64,000 nucleotides of DNA from Bog-473 sp036502025 (GCA_036502025.1 DASXZJ010000144.1:62001-126000); one strand, 5' to 3'; counted from the stretch's first letter, positions 8,682 through 18,007 are shown. Notes: a model not told the origin generated them from the sequence alone. Made by a program: numbers and translations.

Positions 8682-9767
8682 ATGGTCGCTGAAGCACGCG
8701 GTGTGGTGTCACGACAGAAGGGCGCGCCGGTCACCCTCGAGACCATCCTCGTGCCCGATCCCGGGCCCGGCGAGGCGCGGGTCACCATCAGGGCCTGCGG
8801 AGTGTGCCACACCGATCTGCATTACCGCGAGGGCGGGATCAACGACGACTTCCCGTTCCTGCTCGGGCACGAGGCCGCGGGCACCGTCGAGTCGGTCGGA
8901 CCTGACGTGACCGCAGTCGCTGCGGGTGACTTCGTGGTGCTCAACTGGCGTGCCGTGTGCGGCGAATGCCGCGCCTGTCGGCGGGGGCGGCCGTGGTACT
9001 GCTTCGCCACGCACAACGCGACACAGAGGATGACGCTGGCCGACGGAACGCCCCTGGCGCCGGCCCTCGGGATCGGCGCCTTCGCCGACATGACGCTGGT
9101 GGCGGCGGGTCAGTGCACGAAGGTCGACCCGCGAGCGCGTCCGGAAGCCGTCGGCCTGCTGGGCTGCGGCGTCATGGCCGGCCTCGGTGCGTCCTTGTTC
9201 ACGGGCCATGTAGGTCCCGGTGACTCCGTGGCGGTGTTCGGGTGTGGCGGCGTGGGTTGCGCCGCCATCGCCGGCGCCCGCCTGGCCGGCGCCCGCACCA
9301 TCATTGCCATCGACCTCAATGCGACCAAGCTGCCGACGGCCGAGAAGTTCGGCGCCACGCACACGGTCGACGCCAGCACCACCGACCCGGTCGAGGCGGT
9401 GCGCAGCTTGACCGAAGGCAACGGCGCCGACGTGTGCATCGAAGCGGTGGGGCATCCCAGGGCGATGGAGCAGGCCTTCTACGCTCGCGACCTCGCCGGC
9501 ACCTTGGTCCAGGTCGGTGTACCCACGCCGGAGATGCGCGTCGAACTGCCCATGATCGACTTCTTCGGTCGCGGTGGGGCTCTCAAACCCAGTTGGTACG
9601 GCGACTGCCTGCCGTCACGTGACTTCCCGATGCTGGTCGACCTCTACCTCGACGGCCGGCTCGATCTCGATCTCTTCGTGTCAGAGACGATCGGTATCGA
9701 CATGGTGGAGCAGGCGTTCGACCGCATGCAGCGCGGCGAGGTCCTGCGCTCCGTGGTCGTCTTGTGA
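8682..9767 (+). CDS. mscR: S-(hydroxymethyl)mycothiol dehydrogenase
   Basis: A 361-residue Zn-dependent medium-chain alcohol dehydrogenase. It has the catalytic zinc ligands in CGVCHTDLHYREGGINDDFP and GHEAAGTVESVG, the structural-zinc loop CGECRACRRGRPWYC, and the NAD-binding GCGGVGCAAIAGARLAG. The segment LGIGAFADMTLVAAGQCTKV and the ending GEVLRSVVVL are characteristic of the mycobacterial MscR/mycothiol-dependent formaldehyde dehydrogenase. It oxidises the formaldehyde-mycothiol adduct, and also acts as an S-nitrosomycothiol reductase in known members. ATG 8682 is preferred because GGGGAGG lies just before it. The gene overlaps the next by GTGA. Confidence 0.9.
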   Translation: MVAEARGVVSRQKGAPVTLETILVPDPGPGEARVTIRACGVCHTDLHYREGGINDDFPFLLGHEAAGTVESVGPDVTAVAAGDFVVLNWRAVCGECRACRRGRPWYCFATHNATQRMTLADGTPLAPALGIGAFADMTLVAAGQCTKVDPRARPEAVGLLGCGVMAGLGASLFTGHVGPGDSVAVFGCGGVGCAAIAGARLAGARTIIAIDLNATKLPTAEKFGATHTVDASTTDPVEAVRSLTEGNGADVCIEAVGHPRAMEQAFYARDLAGTLVQVGVPTPEMRVELPMIDFFGRGGALKPSWYGDCLPSRDFPMLVDLYLDGRLDLDLFVSETIGIDMVEQAFDRMQRGEVLRSVVVL

Positions 9768-10837
9768 CCGCCGACGACCTCAGCAGCGCTTTTCGCGACC
9801 TCGTCAACGAGCTCACCGAACTCGAACACCACATCCTCACCGGACCTAACACGCCGCTCGACGCTCAGGGAGTGGTCGAGGGCTACAAGTGGATCTTCTC
9901 GATCCTCCAGGTCGCCACTGACACCCAGGTATGGGCGGACGCCGCCAACCCACGCTTTGTGGAGATCGTCGGCCCCTACAAGAAATGGGGCGGGGACAAC
10001 TCTGACGCCTATTACGAATTCGCACCGATCGACCCGGCCCGGAACTACCGGGTGACCGGCATCCGGGGCGACGCGGTGTACCTCTCCCTTAGCGTCTACG
10101 GCGGCCCTGACGACGGGCGGTATTCCGAGCGGATTATCGGCACAGTGAACGACCGCGATCTCACGTTCGCCGAGGATGGAGCCTTCGAGTTTCTCATCGG
10201 TCCGGACGCGGGCCCGGGACCCCGCATCGTGACGGAACCCGATGCCGTGTGTGCCATCACGCGGGACTACCTGATCGATCCGATCCAGGGACGCCGGGTC
10301 CGATGGAACATCGATGCCCTCGATCCCCCGAACCAACGCCGCGAGGATGGTGCCGACCTGACCCGGCGGTTCCGGGCCGCCCTCACCTTCCTGCGCGATC
10401 AGGCGAAGATCGTCCCACTCGGGCTGGGTGAGGCCAATTCCATCGACGAGCCGTATCCGGTACCCACGACCACGTTCGGCTGGGCGGCCGGGGACGCCGC
10501 GTACGCCATGGGGAGCTTTGACCTCGCTGACGACGAGGTGCTGGTCATCGAAGGCCGTTCACCGCGGTGCGCGTTCTGGAACCTCTGCCTGTGGAACCAA
10601 CTCCTTCATACCTACAACTACGACTACGAGCGGGTGACCATCAACGGTGGCCAGGTGACGTACAACGAGGACGGTTCCTGGACGATCCTGGTGGCGCATC
10701 ATGACCCTGGCCACGCCAACTGGGTTTCCACCGCCGGCCACCCCCGTGGCCGCATCTGGCTCCGCTGGTTCTGCCCGGAGGCCACGCCCGATCGGCCGAC
10801 CACGCGGCTGGCGCGCCTGAGCGAGCTCGACCCGTGA
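9764..10837 (+). CDS. DUF1214-type protein of unknown function
   Basis: A 357-residue protein. The N-terminal segment has FVEIVGPYKKWGGDNSDAYY and NYRVTGIRGDAVYLSLSVYG. The C-terminal part has the DUF1214-like pattern YNEDGSWTILVAHHDPGHAN followed by GRIWLRWFCPEA. No signal peptide is visible, unlike many DUF1214/DUF1254 proteins. Genes of this kind commonly neighbour sulfotransferase-like genes in actinobacteria, and here both ends overlap neighbours by GTGA, so it is part of a three-gene coupled run. Its biochemical role is not known. Confidence 0.72.
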   Translation: MTADDLSSAFRDLVNELTELEHHILTGPNTPLDAQGVVEGYKWIFSILQVATDTQVWADAANPRFVEIVGPYKKWGGDNSDAYYEFAPIDPARNYRVTGIRGDAVYLSLSVYGGPDDGRYSERIIGTVNDRDLTFAEDGAFEFLIGPDAGPGPRIVTEPDAVCAITRDYLIDPIQGRRVRWNIDALDPPNQRREDGADLTRRFRAALTFLRDQAKIVPLGLGEANSIDEPYPVPTTTFGWAAGDAAYAMGSFDLADDEVLVIEGRSPRCAFWNLCLWNQLLHTYNYDYERVTINGGQVTYNEDGSWTILVAHHDPGHANWVSTAGHPRGRIWLRWFCPEATPDRPTTRLARLSELDP

Positions 10838-12123
10838 CGGCGGGCGCCGGCACGCCGCGGCCCGAGCGGCCCGGACCGGTTGCCCTCGACGATCTGGCCG
10901 ATCCCGTCTTTTCCGACCAGATCCAACCGATTCTCGACATGATGGCGGACCTCGGCGCCGGCCTGATGCTCGATCCAGAGGCCCTCATGCATGACGCCGT
11001 CGAGGCGACGGGCCTCAGCGACTTCGGTGACGGTGGCTTTCGCCGGCGCCTCGAGGTGTTGTGCCGCGCCCTGCGCACCGAAGCCGGCCTGAGCGCCGTG
11101 GGCACGACAACCTCGTACGGTCTCCTCAGCGGTCTCCTGAAGAACCGGTTGCTCATTGAGGACCTGTGCCGTCGCCATCCCGAGATCCTCGACGTGGCCA
11201 TTGACCGGCCGATCATCATCTGTGGGTTGCCCCGGACCGGGACGACCCACCTGCACAATCTGTTGTCGGCCGATCCGGGGCTGCGCTCGCTCCCCTATTG
11301 GGAGAGCCTCGAGCCCGTCCTGGCGGAATCGGAACGGCCCCGGCCCGGCGAGGTCGATCCCCGCCTGGCCCGGACGACCATGTCGGTCGACCTGCTCAAC
11401 ACCGCCATGCCCTTTTTCCAACGCATGCACGAGATGACGGTGGACCATGTCCACGAAGAGATCCAGCTGCTCGCCATCGACTTCTCCACCATGCTGTTCG
11501 AGACGACCGCCCTGGTCCCGAGCTGGCGCGATGACTATCTCTCACATGATCAAACGCCGTCCTATGGCTACCTGAAGAAGATCCTTCAGGTCATGACCTG
11601 GCTCCGCGGTGGCCGGCGCTGGGTGCTCAAATCGCCCCAGCACCTGGAGCAATTCGGTCCCCTCGCCCGCACGTTCCCCGATGCCACCTTCGTGGTGACC
11701 CACCGCGACCCGGCCAGCGTGACGGTCTCGCTGGCCACCATGGTGTCGTACACCGCCCGGCTCAGCATGGCGCAGGTCGACCCGGTGGCCATCAGCGCCT
11801 ACTGGTCGGACCGGGTGGAGGGGATGCTCCGCTCTTGCGTGCAAGATCGGCACCTGCTTCCGACGGATCGGTCGATCGACATCACGTTTGACGAATTCAT
11901 GGCCGACGACGTCGCCACCGTCGAACGCATCTACGAGCTGGCCGGCCTGGCGATGACACCCGAGATCCGGCAAGCCATGGACAGCTTCATCGTCCGGCAT
12001 CCCCGGGGTCGGCACGGGACCATTTCCTATGACCCCGAGTCACTCGGGCTCGACCTGTCCGAACGGCGCCGCGCGTTGAGTTTCTATTCCGATCGGTTCG
12101 GAGTCGCCAGCGAAGGCCCTTGA
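10834..12123 (+). CDS. Sulfotransferase family protein (Sulfotransfer_3-like)
   Basis: A 429-residue protein with the PAPS 5'-phosphosulfate loop in IIICGLPRTGTTHLHNLLS near residues 128-146 and the 3'-phosphate site in FVVTHRDPASVTVSLATM near residues 287-304. These are standard features of bacterial PAPS-dependent sulfotransferases acting on lipids, hydroxyls or glycans. It starts with a GTG overlapping the stop of the DUF1214 gene. The acceptor is unknown. The coupling to a DUF1214 protein and to mycothiol dehydrogenase suggests one metabolic unit. Confidence 0.83.
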   Translation: MTAGAGTPRPERPGPVALDDLADPVFSDQIQPILDMMADLGAGLMLDPEALMHDAVEATGLSDFGDGGFRRRLEVLCRALRTEAGLSAVGTTTSYGLLSGLLKNRLLIEDLCRRHPEILDVAIDRPIIICGLPRTGTTHLHNLLSADPGLRSLPYWESLEPVLAESERPRPGEVDPRLARTTMSVDLLNTAMPFFQRMHEMTVDHVHEEIQLLAIDFSTMLFETTALVPSWRDDYLSHDQTPSYGYLKKILQVMTWLRGGRRWVLKSPQHLEQFGPLARTFPDATFVVTHRDPASVTVSLATMVSYTARLSMAQVDPVAISAYWSDRVEGMLRSCVQDRHLLPTDRSIDITFDEFMADDVATVERIYELAGLAMTPEIRQAMDSFIVRHPRGRHGTISYDPESLGLDLSERRRALSFYSDRFGVASEGP

Positions 12124-12238
12124 ATCCGCGCCCCTAGCGCGCAACAAATTCGGACTTTCGGCCGGTATGGCGTGGCTGTTCGAGGTTGGAACTCGTATTC
12201 CGAGACTAGAAATTGGGCGATCTGGAAACAGATAACGC

Positions 12239-12439
12239 ATGAGTGACACCGGATCCGGCACCACCGGCGCCTCTGTAAGCCCAAACGACGACGTGCTCCC
12301 TGATGCTGTCACCACCCGGGCGAGCGGTCGCCCACCCGAAGAGGAGCAGAGCGATGACCCCAAACATCAGGCTGAGGTGATCCTCGAGGAGTCCGAGGAC
12401 CGCACCGTCGACCGGCGGGACGGCGAGGTTGAGGACTGA
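12239..12439 (+). CDS. Small acidic hypothetical protein
   Basis: A 66-residue, strongly acidic and disordered-looking protein (EEEQSDDPKHQ, ILEESEDRTVDRRDGEVED) with no hydrophobic segment. It starts at an ATG with only a weak GGAAACAG upstream. It ends at the beginning of the DUF1345 gene and could be a coupled leader or partner. No homologue was recognised and the coding call rests on position and composition. Confidence 0.4.
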   Translation: MSDTGSGTTGASVSPNDDVLPDAVTTRASGRPPEEEQSDDPKHQAEVILEESEDRTVDRRDGEVED

Positions 12440-12461
12440 CACGGCCCCGATCCCGGTTCAC

Positions 12462-13085
12462 ATGCGAGCCGTACGGCGAGTGCTCATTGGCGGTGCGGCG
12501 GGGTTCGCGCTCGCCGGCGCGATCGCCGCGTTCGTCCCCTGGCAGGCCTCCACCTTGCTGGGATGGGACACCGCAGCTTTGATCTTCGTCGCCTGGGTCT
12601 GGGCGACCATCTACCCGATGTCTTCCGACGTGACGGCCAAGCACGCCGTACGGGAGGATTCGAGCCGCGCCGTTGCGGATTCCATCGTGATCGTCGCCGC
12701 CATCGCGTGCCTGGCGGCGGTAGGCCTCATTCTGGTCGCCGCCGCAAGTTCAAGGGGCGGGACGAAGGCCTTCCTCATCGGAGTCGCCGTGCTCAGCGTG
12801 ATCAGCTCATGGGCCGCCGTCCACACGACCTTCACCCTTCACTACGCCCGGAACTACTTCTCGGGCACTGAGGGTGGCGTCGATTTCAACGAGAAGGAGC
12901 GCCCGGACTACCGGGACTTCGCCTACCTGGCGTTCACCATCGGCATGACGTTCCAGGTGTCGGACACTGATCTCACGTCAAAGCAGATGCGGCGCACCGC
13001 CTTGCGGCACGCGCTCATCTCGTACCTGTTCGGAGCCGTGATTATCGGCCTCGTCATCAACGTGGTGGCCAGCCTGCTCCACTAG
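12462..13085 (+). CDS. DUF1345 family membrane protein
   Basis: A protein of about 207 residues with four to five transmembrane helices. It contains the DUF1345 signature VDFNEKERPDYRDFAYLAFT and GMTFQVSDTDL, and ends with a final helix. ATG 12462 is used as a conservative start; an in-frame TTG at 12429 directly preceded by GCGAGG would add 11 residues and overlap the small acidic ORF. Function of the family is unknown. It converges with the beta-propeller gene, 12 bp apart. Confidence 0.8.
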   Translation: MRAVRRVLIGGAAGFALAGAIAAFVPWQASTLLGWDTAALIFVAWVWATIYPMSSDVTAKHAVREDSSRAVADSIVIVAAIACLAAVGLILVAAASSRGGTKAFLIGVAVLSVISSWAAVHTTFTLHYARNYFSGTEGGVDFNEKERPDYRDFAYLAFTIGMTFQVSDTDLTSKQMRRTALRHALISYLFGAVIIGLVINVVASLLH

Positions 13086-13097
13086 CCGCAACCGCAA

Positions 13098-14405
13098 CTA
13101 ACTGGAGAGATCGAAGCGGAGGACGCGGGTTCGCATCTGCAACGGCAAGGAAGGTTGAAGGGCGTTGGTCGTGGGCAGGCGGATCGAGCGCAACGGGAAG
13201 TGGAAGAGCAACTTAGCCGTCGCCTCGAGCTGCTGCGTCACGTTGAGCGGCAGCGGCACCCGCACGCCGGGCGGAAACCGCGTCTCGGTCCACACGAGGT
13301 ACGGGTGGCCCGGGTACCAGGTGAATTCGGGGATGATCCAGCCGTCGTCCCCGTCGGTCGTCAGACGACGCACGCTGCCGGTACCAAGGTCCAGCTCGTA
13401 GAGATCAGTGACCTCCTGGGCCACCGGCTGCTCGTAGGCGGCCTCGAAGATCTCCAACGTGAGGAGGTAGTCCGCGTCGGTCGAGAGGCCGGCATCCTTG
13501 GTGAGCTGTACGAACGTGTTGAAGAAGCCCGGATGGTCCCGGCTCGACATGAAGATGACGTCCTTGCCGTCCGGCGTGAAGATGGCCTGCTCGTTCCAGG
13601 ACGCGTTGTCGGTCAACTGCGTCACCGCACACCCCGAGGCGGTGAGGCGGCAGAAGAACAACTCGGTGTCCATCGCCGTACCCGAGGTCTGGGTGTACAG
13701 GAAGCCACTGCCGTCAGGAGCCCACCACTGGGTTTCGTACCAGCTGCCGTTGGCCGGGCGGACCACCCCGATATCGGTCAGGGAAGGCACCCCGGCAGCC
13801 GAGACGACGAAGCGGGCGACCCGCACGTCCCACTTCCCCTGACCGTGGCCGTTGACGAAGTTCCAGTCGAGGTGAGCCCACGCGACCTGCGTCCCGTCCG
13901 GCGACCAGTAGGCGTGATAGTCGTCGAAGCCCTCGCCGGCGCCGAGACCCTTCTGCGTCTCGGTCAGCTGGGTCACGTCGGTGCCATCCGGGCGCATGAT
14001 CCACAGGGCCGAGCCCAATCCTCCGTAGCCGGGCGACCCCAACGTGATGGCATGCCCCATCCATGAGTGGAAGAGGATCCAGTCCCCCTGCGGCCGGACC
14101 GCCGGGACGCTGTTCGGGGCTTTGAGTTCGCAGGTCAGGCAGGTGAGACCCGAGCCGTCCTGATTGGACCGGTAGATCTGCGTGCCGGCGCCCCTGCCGA
14201 AGTCCTGGCCGAAGAGGACCTGCCCGCCGGGCAGGAACACCGGCGCCTGACCGAACGCGTAGGGCGCGGTGCTTACGCTGTAGGGAGCCGTGGCATATGG
14301 ATTGCCCGTGTCGGCGCGGGTGGCCGCCCCGACCGGGCCGGACGGCAGGCCGGACCACACCACACCCAGCAGGACAAATCCGATGAGCAAGGTGGACCGC
14401 TTCAC
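13098..14405 (-). CDS. Secreted TolB/WD40-like beta-propeller protein
   Basis: A 435-residue protein with a Sec signal (KRSTLLIGFVLLGVVWSG, likely cleaved near VGAATRA). Several propeller-type repeats follow: LWIMRPDGTDVTQLT, YWSPDGTQVAWA, QWWAPDGSGFLYT and IFTPDGKDVIFMSS. They match the PD40/TolB-like repeat in which a strand carries PDG. Paired cysteines occur in GLTCLTCELK. The start is GTG 14405, placed 7 nt after a GGAGG. Such exported propellers serve as binding or scaffold proteins; there is no obvious catalytic residue. Confidence 0.75.
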   Translation of the reverse strand: MKRSTLLIGFVLLGVVWSGLPSGPVGAATRADTGNPYATAPYSVSTAPYAFGQAPVFLPGGQVLFGQDFGRGAGTQIYRSNQDGSGLTCLTCELKAPNSVPAVRPQGDWILFHSWMGHAITLGSPGYGGLGSALWIMRPDGTDVTQLTETQKGLGAGEGFDDYHAYWSPDGTQVAWAHLDWNFVNGHGQGKWDVRVARFVVSAAGVPSLTDIGVVRPANGSWYETQWWAPDGSGFLYTQTSGTAMDTELFFCRLTASGCAVTQLTDNASWNEQAIFTPDGKDVIFMSSRDHPGFFNTFVQLTKDAGLSTDADYLLTLEIFEAAYEQPVAQEVTDLYELDLGTGSVRRLTTDGDDGWIIPEFTWYPGHPYLVWTETRFPPGVRVPLPLNVTQQLEATAKLLFHFPLRSIRLPTTNALQPSLPLQMRTRVLRFDLSS

Positions 14406-14492
14406 TGTGACTCCTCCGCCCGGGACTCTCCGCCATTGTGTGTAGTACATCCACCAGGCGGACGTACCTCTTCGGTGAACCGGTCTCGGTGC

Positions 14493-15266
14493 TTACCTCT
14501 CCGGCACCGAGGCGACGAAGTCGACGATCGCCCGGGGGAAGGCGGGGTCGTAGACCGCGGTGAGATGGTCGCCGCTGATGACGGTGAAGGTGGCCCCGGG
14601 GATCTTGTCGGCCAGGACATCGGGCGGTCCGACCAGCACATCCTTGTCACCGGTGAGCACCAGCGTCGGCACGGTGATGGCTTCCAACGCGGCGCGATCA
14701 CCAACGGGCGCCCGCTGTAGGGCGGCCAGGGCCAGCCGATCCGCCCCGGTCGAGTCGGCGAAGGCCCGGAACAGCTTGGCCACCGGGTCCGCGATGGTGT
14801 CGGGATCATCGGCTTCGAGGGCGTCGGCCAGCGCGGTCCCGTTCATCGGCCGCTGGTCGCCGCCCAACCGGCCCCCGATGCCGCCCAGAATGAGCGAACG
14901 GGCCCGCGGTTCCATGGGCACCATGCGGGACGAGACCAGAGATCCCATGGAGTACCCGACCACGTCGACGGGCGCGACCCCGAGGTGGTCCATCAGCGCC
15001 TGGGCGTCGCGGACCATGGCATCACCGGCGTAGGCGGCCGGATCGTGCGGCTTGCCCGAGCGTCCATGCCCCCTGGCGTCGGCGGCCACCACTCGGCGAC
15101 CGGCCGCCACGAGCGCATCGACGACGCCGGGACCGACCCAATTGACGTTGTGCTCAGCGGCGAAGCCATGCAGGAGGAAGACGGGCGGGCCGGTGCCGGC
15201 ATCGAGGTACGCGATCTCGGTGCCGTCGAACGAGGTGAACCGTTTGATTGAGTCAGCTGGGGTCAT
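14493..15266 (-). CDS. Alpha/beta hydrolase cotranscribed with amino-acid ABC transporter
   Basis: A 257-residue alpha/beta hydrolase fold protein. It has the oxyanion segment VFLLHGFAAEHNVNW, the nucleophile elbow GYSMGS near residues 105-110, an acid in LVLTGDKDVLVG, and the catalytic His in SGDHLTAVYD. AAGGAG lies 4 nt before its ATG and 11 bp separate it from the upstream ABC ATPase gene, so it is probably the last gene of the transporter operon. It may hydrolyse an imported ester or amide; that link is inference. Confidence 0.83.
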   Translation of the reverse strand: MTPADSIKRFTSFDGTEIAYLDAGTGPPVFLLHGFAAEHNVNWVGPGVVDALVAAGRRVVAADARGHGRSGKPHDPAAYAGDAMVRDAQALMDHLGVAPVDVVGYSMGSLVSSRMVPMEPRARSLILGGIGGRLGGDQRPMNGTALADALEADDPDTIADPVAKLFRAFADSTGADRLALAALQRAPVGDRAALEAITVPTLVLTGDKDVLVGPPDVLADKIPGATFTVISGDHLTAVYDPAFPRAIVDFVASVPER

Positions 15267-15277
15267 CGTGCTCCTTC

Positions 15278-16042
15278 TTAGAGAACCTTGGAGAGAAAGG
15301 CGCGGGTTCTTTCCTGGGTCGGCGCGCTGAGCACCTGCTCGGGCGGGCCGGATTCGATGATCCGGCCCCCATCCATGAAGACCACCGAATCGGCTGCTTC
15401 CCGGGCGAATCCCATCTCATGGGTGACGACGATCATGGTCATGCCGTCGTGGGCCAGCCCCCTCATCACATCGAGCACATCGCCTACCAGCTCGGGATCG
15501 AGCGCCGAGGTGGGCTCGTCGAAGAGCATGAGCTTGGGCTCCATGGCCAGGGCACGGGCGATGGCGACCCGCTGCTGTTGCCCGCCCGAAAGCTGGTTCG
15601 GGTAGGCATCCACCTTCTCCGAGAGTCCGACTCGGGCCAGGAGCGCCCGACCCCGCTCAACGGCCTCGGCCTTCGCCAGCTGCTTCACCCTCACGGGGCC
15701 GACGATGATGTTGTCGAGCACGGTCATGTGAGGAAAGAGATTGAACCGTTGGAACACCATGCCGATCTCGGCCCGCTTGGCGCAGACGTCGCGATCGGAG
15801 AGCTCGTAGAGCTTCGTCCCCCGCTGACGGTAGCCGACCAGCTCTCCGTCGACCCAGAGACGGCCGCTGTCGATCTTCTCCAGGTGATTGATACAGCGCA
15901 GGAAAGTGCTCTTGCCCGACCCCGAAGGCCCGATGATGCACATCACCTGTCCGGAAAGCACAGTCAGATCGATCCCGGCCAGGGCCTCCAGTCGGCCGTA
16001 CGACTTGCGCACGCCTTCGGCGACCACCATGTCAGTGCCCAT
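15278..16042 (-). CDS. Polar amino-acid ABC transporter ATP-binding protein
   Basis: A protein of about 254 residues of the GlnQ/ArtP type. It has Walker A GPSGSGKSTFLRC, Q-loop VFQRFNLFPHMTVLDN, signature LSGGQQQRVAIARAL, Walker B LMLFDEPTSALDPE and switch VTHEMGFAR. All catalytic elements are intact. It energises the permease encoded just upstream. Its start overlaps the 3' end of the permease gene if ATG 16042 is used; an ATG at 16030 would place it just beyond the permease stop. Confidence 0.93.
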   Translation of the reverse strand: MGTDMVVAEGVRKSYGRLEALAGIDLTVLSGQVMCIIGPSGSGKSTFLRCINHLEKIDSGRLWVDGELVGYRQRGTKLYELSDRDVCAKRAEIGMVFQRFNLFPHMTVLDNIIVGPVRVKQLAKAEAVERGRALLARVGLSEKVDAYPNQLSGGQQQRVAIARALAMEPKLMLFDEPTSALDPELVGDVLDVMRGLAHDGMTMIVVTHEMGFAREAADSVVFMDGGRIIESGPPEQVLSAPTQERTRAFLSKVL

Positions 16043-17054
16043 GGCCAGCCACATTTCTCAGTGCTTCGGGCCGTGGCTCAGGCGGCACACGATCCGGATG
16101 GAACGTGAGCAAATTGCGCCGCAGGCGTTGCCACGGGGTCGGGGGCAACTCGCGGATGGATCCCCGGGCGAACCGACGCTCGAGGTAGTACTGGCCGACC
16201 GTCAGGATCGACGTGACGATCAGGTACCAGATACTGGCCACCATGAGGAGCGGGACTGTCTCGTAGTTGTTGGCGTAAATCAACTGGGCTGCGTAGAGGA
16301 GTTCGGCGACGGTCGCCACGCTGGCCAGCGACGACGTCTTGAGCATGGAAATGGTCTCATTGCCGGTCGGCGGGATGATCAAGCGCATGGCCTGGGGCAG
16401 CACGATCTGGCGAAGCGTCATGAGACGGCTCATGCCGATGGACTGGGCCGCTTCGATCTGTCCCTCGTCGACTGATTGGATGCCCGCCCGCACGATCTCG
16501 GCCATGTAGGCCGCCTCGTTGAGTCCGAGACCGAGAATGGCGGCCACAAAGGCCGTGATGGCGGTGTTGCCATTGAGATGGACGAACGCCGGCCCGAAGG
16601 GCACCCCGAAGCTCACCTGTGGATAGAGGACCCCCAGCACGTACCAGAAGAGGATCTGGACCAGCACGGGCGTGCCGCGGAAGAACCAGATGTAGATCCA
16701 ACTGAAGCCCGAGAGGATCGGATTCGGCGAGAGCCGCATGATGGCCAGCACGACGCCGAGGACGATCCCCACCGCCATGGCGATCGCCGTCAGTTCGAGG
16801 GTCACCTCGAGGCCGCGCAATATGGGTCCTGAGGTGAAGTAGTGGCCGATGATGTCCCACTGGTAGCGGTGCTGGGTCACCCCACCGTGGCTGACGTACG
16901 AAAAGGCCAGGGTGTTGATCAGCATGGCGACCAACACGGCGATCACCGCGCTCATGACCCAGCGTCCCGGGTGCCGAACGGGCACGGCCTTTATGGGCGC
17001 GCTCTCATGGTCCGAGCTCCGGCTTGGTGCATCCCTCGTCGATGGGGTGTCCAT
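16032..17054 (-). CDS. Polar amino-acid ABC transporter permease
   Basis: A 340-residue His/Glu/Gln/Arg-type permease. A Ser/Pro-rich cytoplasmic N-terminus precedes a first helix (WVMSAVIAVLVAMLINTLAF), then the five-helix permease core. The EAA loop NEAAYMAEIVRAGIQSVDEG, which docks to the ATPase, lies near residues 205-224. The N-terminal extension is longer than in most family members, as often in actinobacterial versions fused to an extra helix. It forms a complex with the ATPase at 15278-16042 and receives substrate from the binding protein at 17102-18007. Confidence 0.9.
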   Translation of the reverse strand: MDTPSTRDAPSRSSDHESAPIKAVPVRHPGRWVMSAVIAVLVAMLINTLAFSYVSHGGVTQHRYQWDIIGHYFTSGPILRGLEVTLELTAIAMAVGIVLGVVLAIMRLSPNPILSGFSWIYIWFFRGTPVLVQILFWYVLGVLYPQVSFGVPFGPAFVHLNGNTAITAFVAAILGLGLNEAAYMAEIVRAGIQSVDEGQIEAAQSIGMSRLMTLRQIVLPQAMRLIIPPTGNETISMLKTSSLASVATVAELLYAAQLIYANNYETVPLLMVASIWYLIVTSILTVGQYYLERRFARGSIRELPPTPWQRLRRNLLTFHPDRVPPEPRPEALRNVAGHGH

Positions 17055-17101
17055 CGACTCTGGCGATGGGCGCTGGTACAGCCGGACCGGAGGCTGATCG
17101 A

Positions 17102-18007
17102 CTAGCTCTTGGCGCCGTTGAGGGGTGCGGACTTCACCGCGCCGGCCTGGATGCCCCACTTCTTCATGATCTTGAGGTACGTGCCGTCCGAGATGAGTTG
17201 CTTGATCGCACCTTGCACGGACTTGTCCAGGGTCGTCCCCTTCGGAACGGCGATGCCGTAGGGAGCGGTTTCGAAGGCCTTCCCGGTCGAGTGGAACTGA
17301 CCATTCGACTGCTCCACGATGTACTGCGCCACCTGGGAGTCGGCGAAGCCGACGTTGGCCCGCCCGCTCGAAATGGCCAGGTTGGCGTTGTTCTGGTTCG
17401 AGAAGGACAGGACCTTGACCGCCCCCTTCTTCTTCGACTTACACGCCTTGGCCTGCGACTGGGCATCGGACTGCTCGGTGGTCCCACTTTCGACTGACAC
17501 CGAGTGACCGCACAGCGCGCTCAGACCGTTGGGATGGTACGAACTATTGGAACTGACGTAGTAGCCCTCGCCGGCGACGAAGTAGTCCACGAAGTTGACG
17601 ATCTTCTCGCGCGCTTTGGTGTCGGTGAACGATGACATGCCGAGGTCGTACTTGCCTGATTGGAGGGCCGGGATGATGGTGTCGAAGGTGGCGTTGAGGA
17701 GCGTCACCTTGAGTCCAAGCACCTGGCCGATGGACTGCGCCAGGTCGGCGTCCATCCCGATGATGGTCGTCCCGTCCGAAGCCACGAATTCGTCGGGGGC
17801 GTAGGTGGCATCGAGGGCAATGGTGAGGGAGCCGTTGGTCTTGATCGCCGCGGGCACCGCCGCGGCCAGCGACGGCGACGCGGCCACGGTTGGGATGGTG
17901 GTCGTTTGGCTGGCGCCCACCGACCCGACCTCGGTCCCGGTGATAACCAGGGCGGCGATCGCCCCCAACGTCACCAGCTTCAGGCAACCCGTTACTGACA
18001 ACTTCAT
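17102..18007 (-). CDS. Extracellular polar amino-acid-binding protein (SBP_bac_3)
   Basis: A 301-residue secreted solute-binding protein. A signal peptide (KLVTLGAIAALVITG) is followed by a low-complexity Thr/Ala/Ser linker, then the family-3 fold. Typical segments are GMDADLAQSIGQVLGL, ALQSGKYDLGMSSFTDTKAR and FETAPYGIAVPKGT. No lipobox cysteine is placed canonically, although a Cys lies in TGCLKLV. ATG 18007 is chosen because GGAGG (18016-18020 on the complement) stands 8 nt away. First gene of the transporter operon; ligand probably a polar or charged amino acid. Confidence 0.9.
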   Translation of the reverse strand: MKLSVTGCLKLVTLGAIAALVITGTEVGSVGASQTTTIPTVAASPSLAAAVPAAIKTNGSLTIALDATYAPDEFVASDGTTIIGMDADLAQSIGQVLGLKVTLLNATFDTIIPALQSGKYDLGMSSFTDTKAREKIVNFVDYFVAGEGYYVSSNSSYHPNGLSALCGHSVSVESGTTEQSDAQSQAKACKSKKKGAVKVLSFSNQNNANLAISSGRANVGFADSQVAQYIVEQSNGQFHSTGKAFETAPYGIAVPKGTTLDKSVQGAIKQLISDGTYLKIMKKWGIQAGAVKSAPLNGAKS

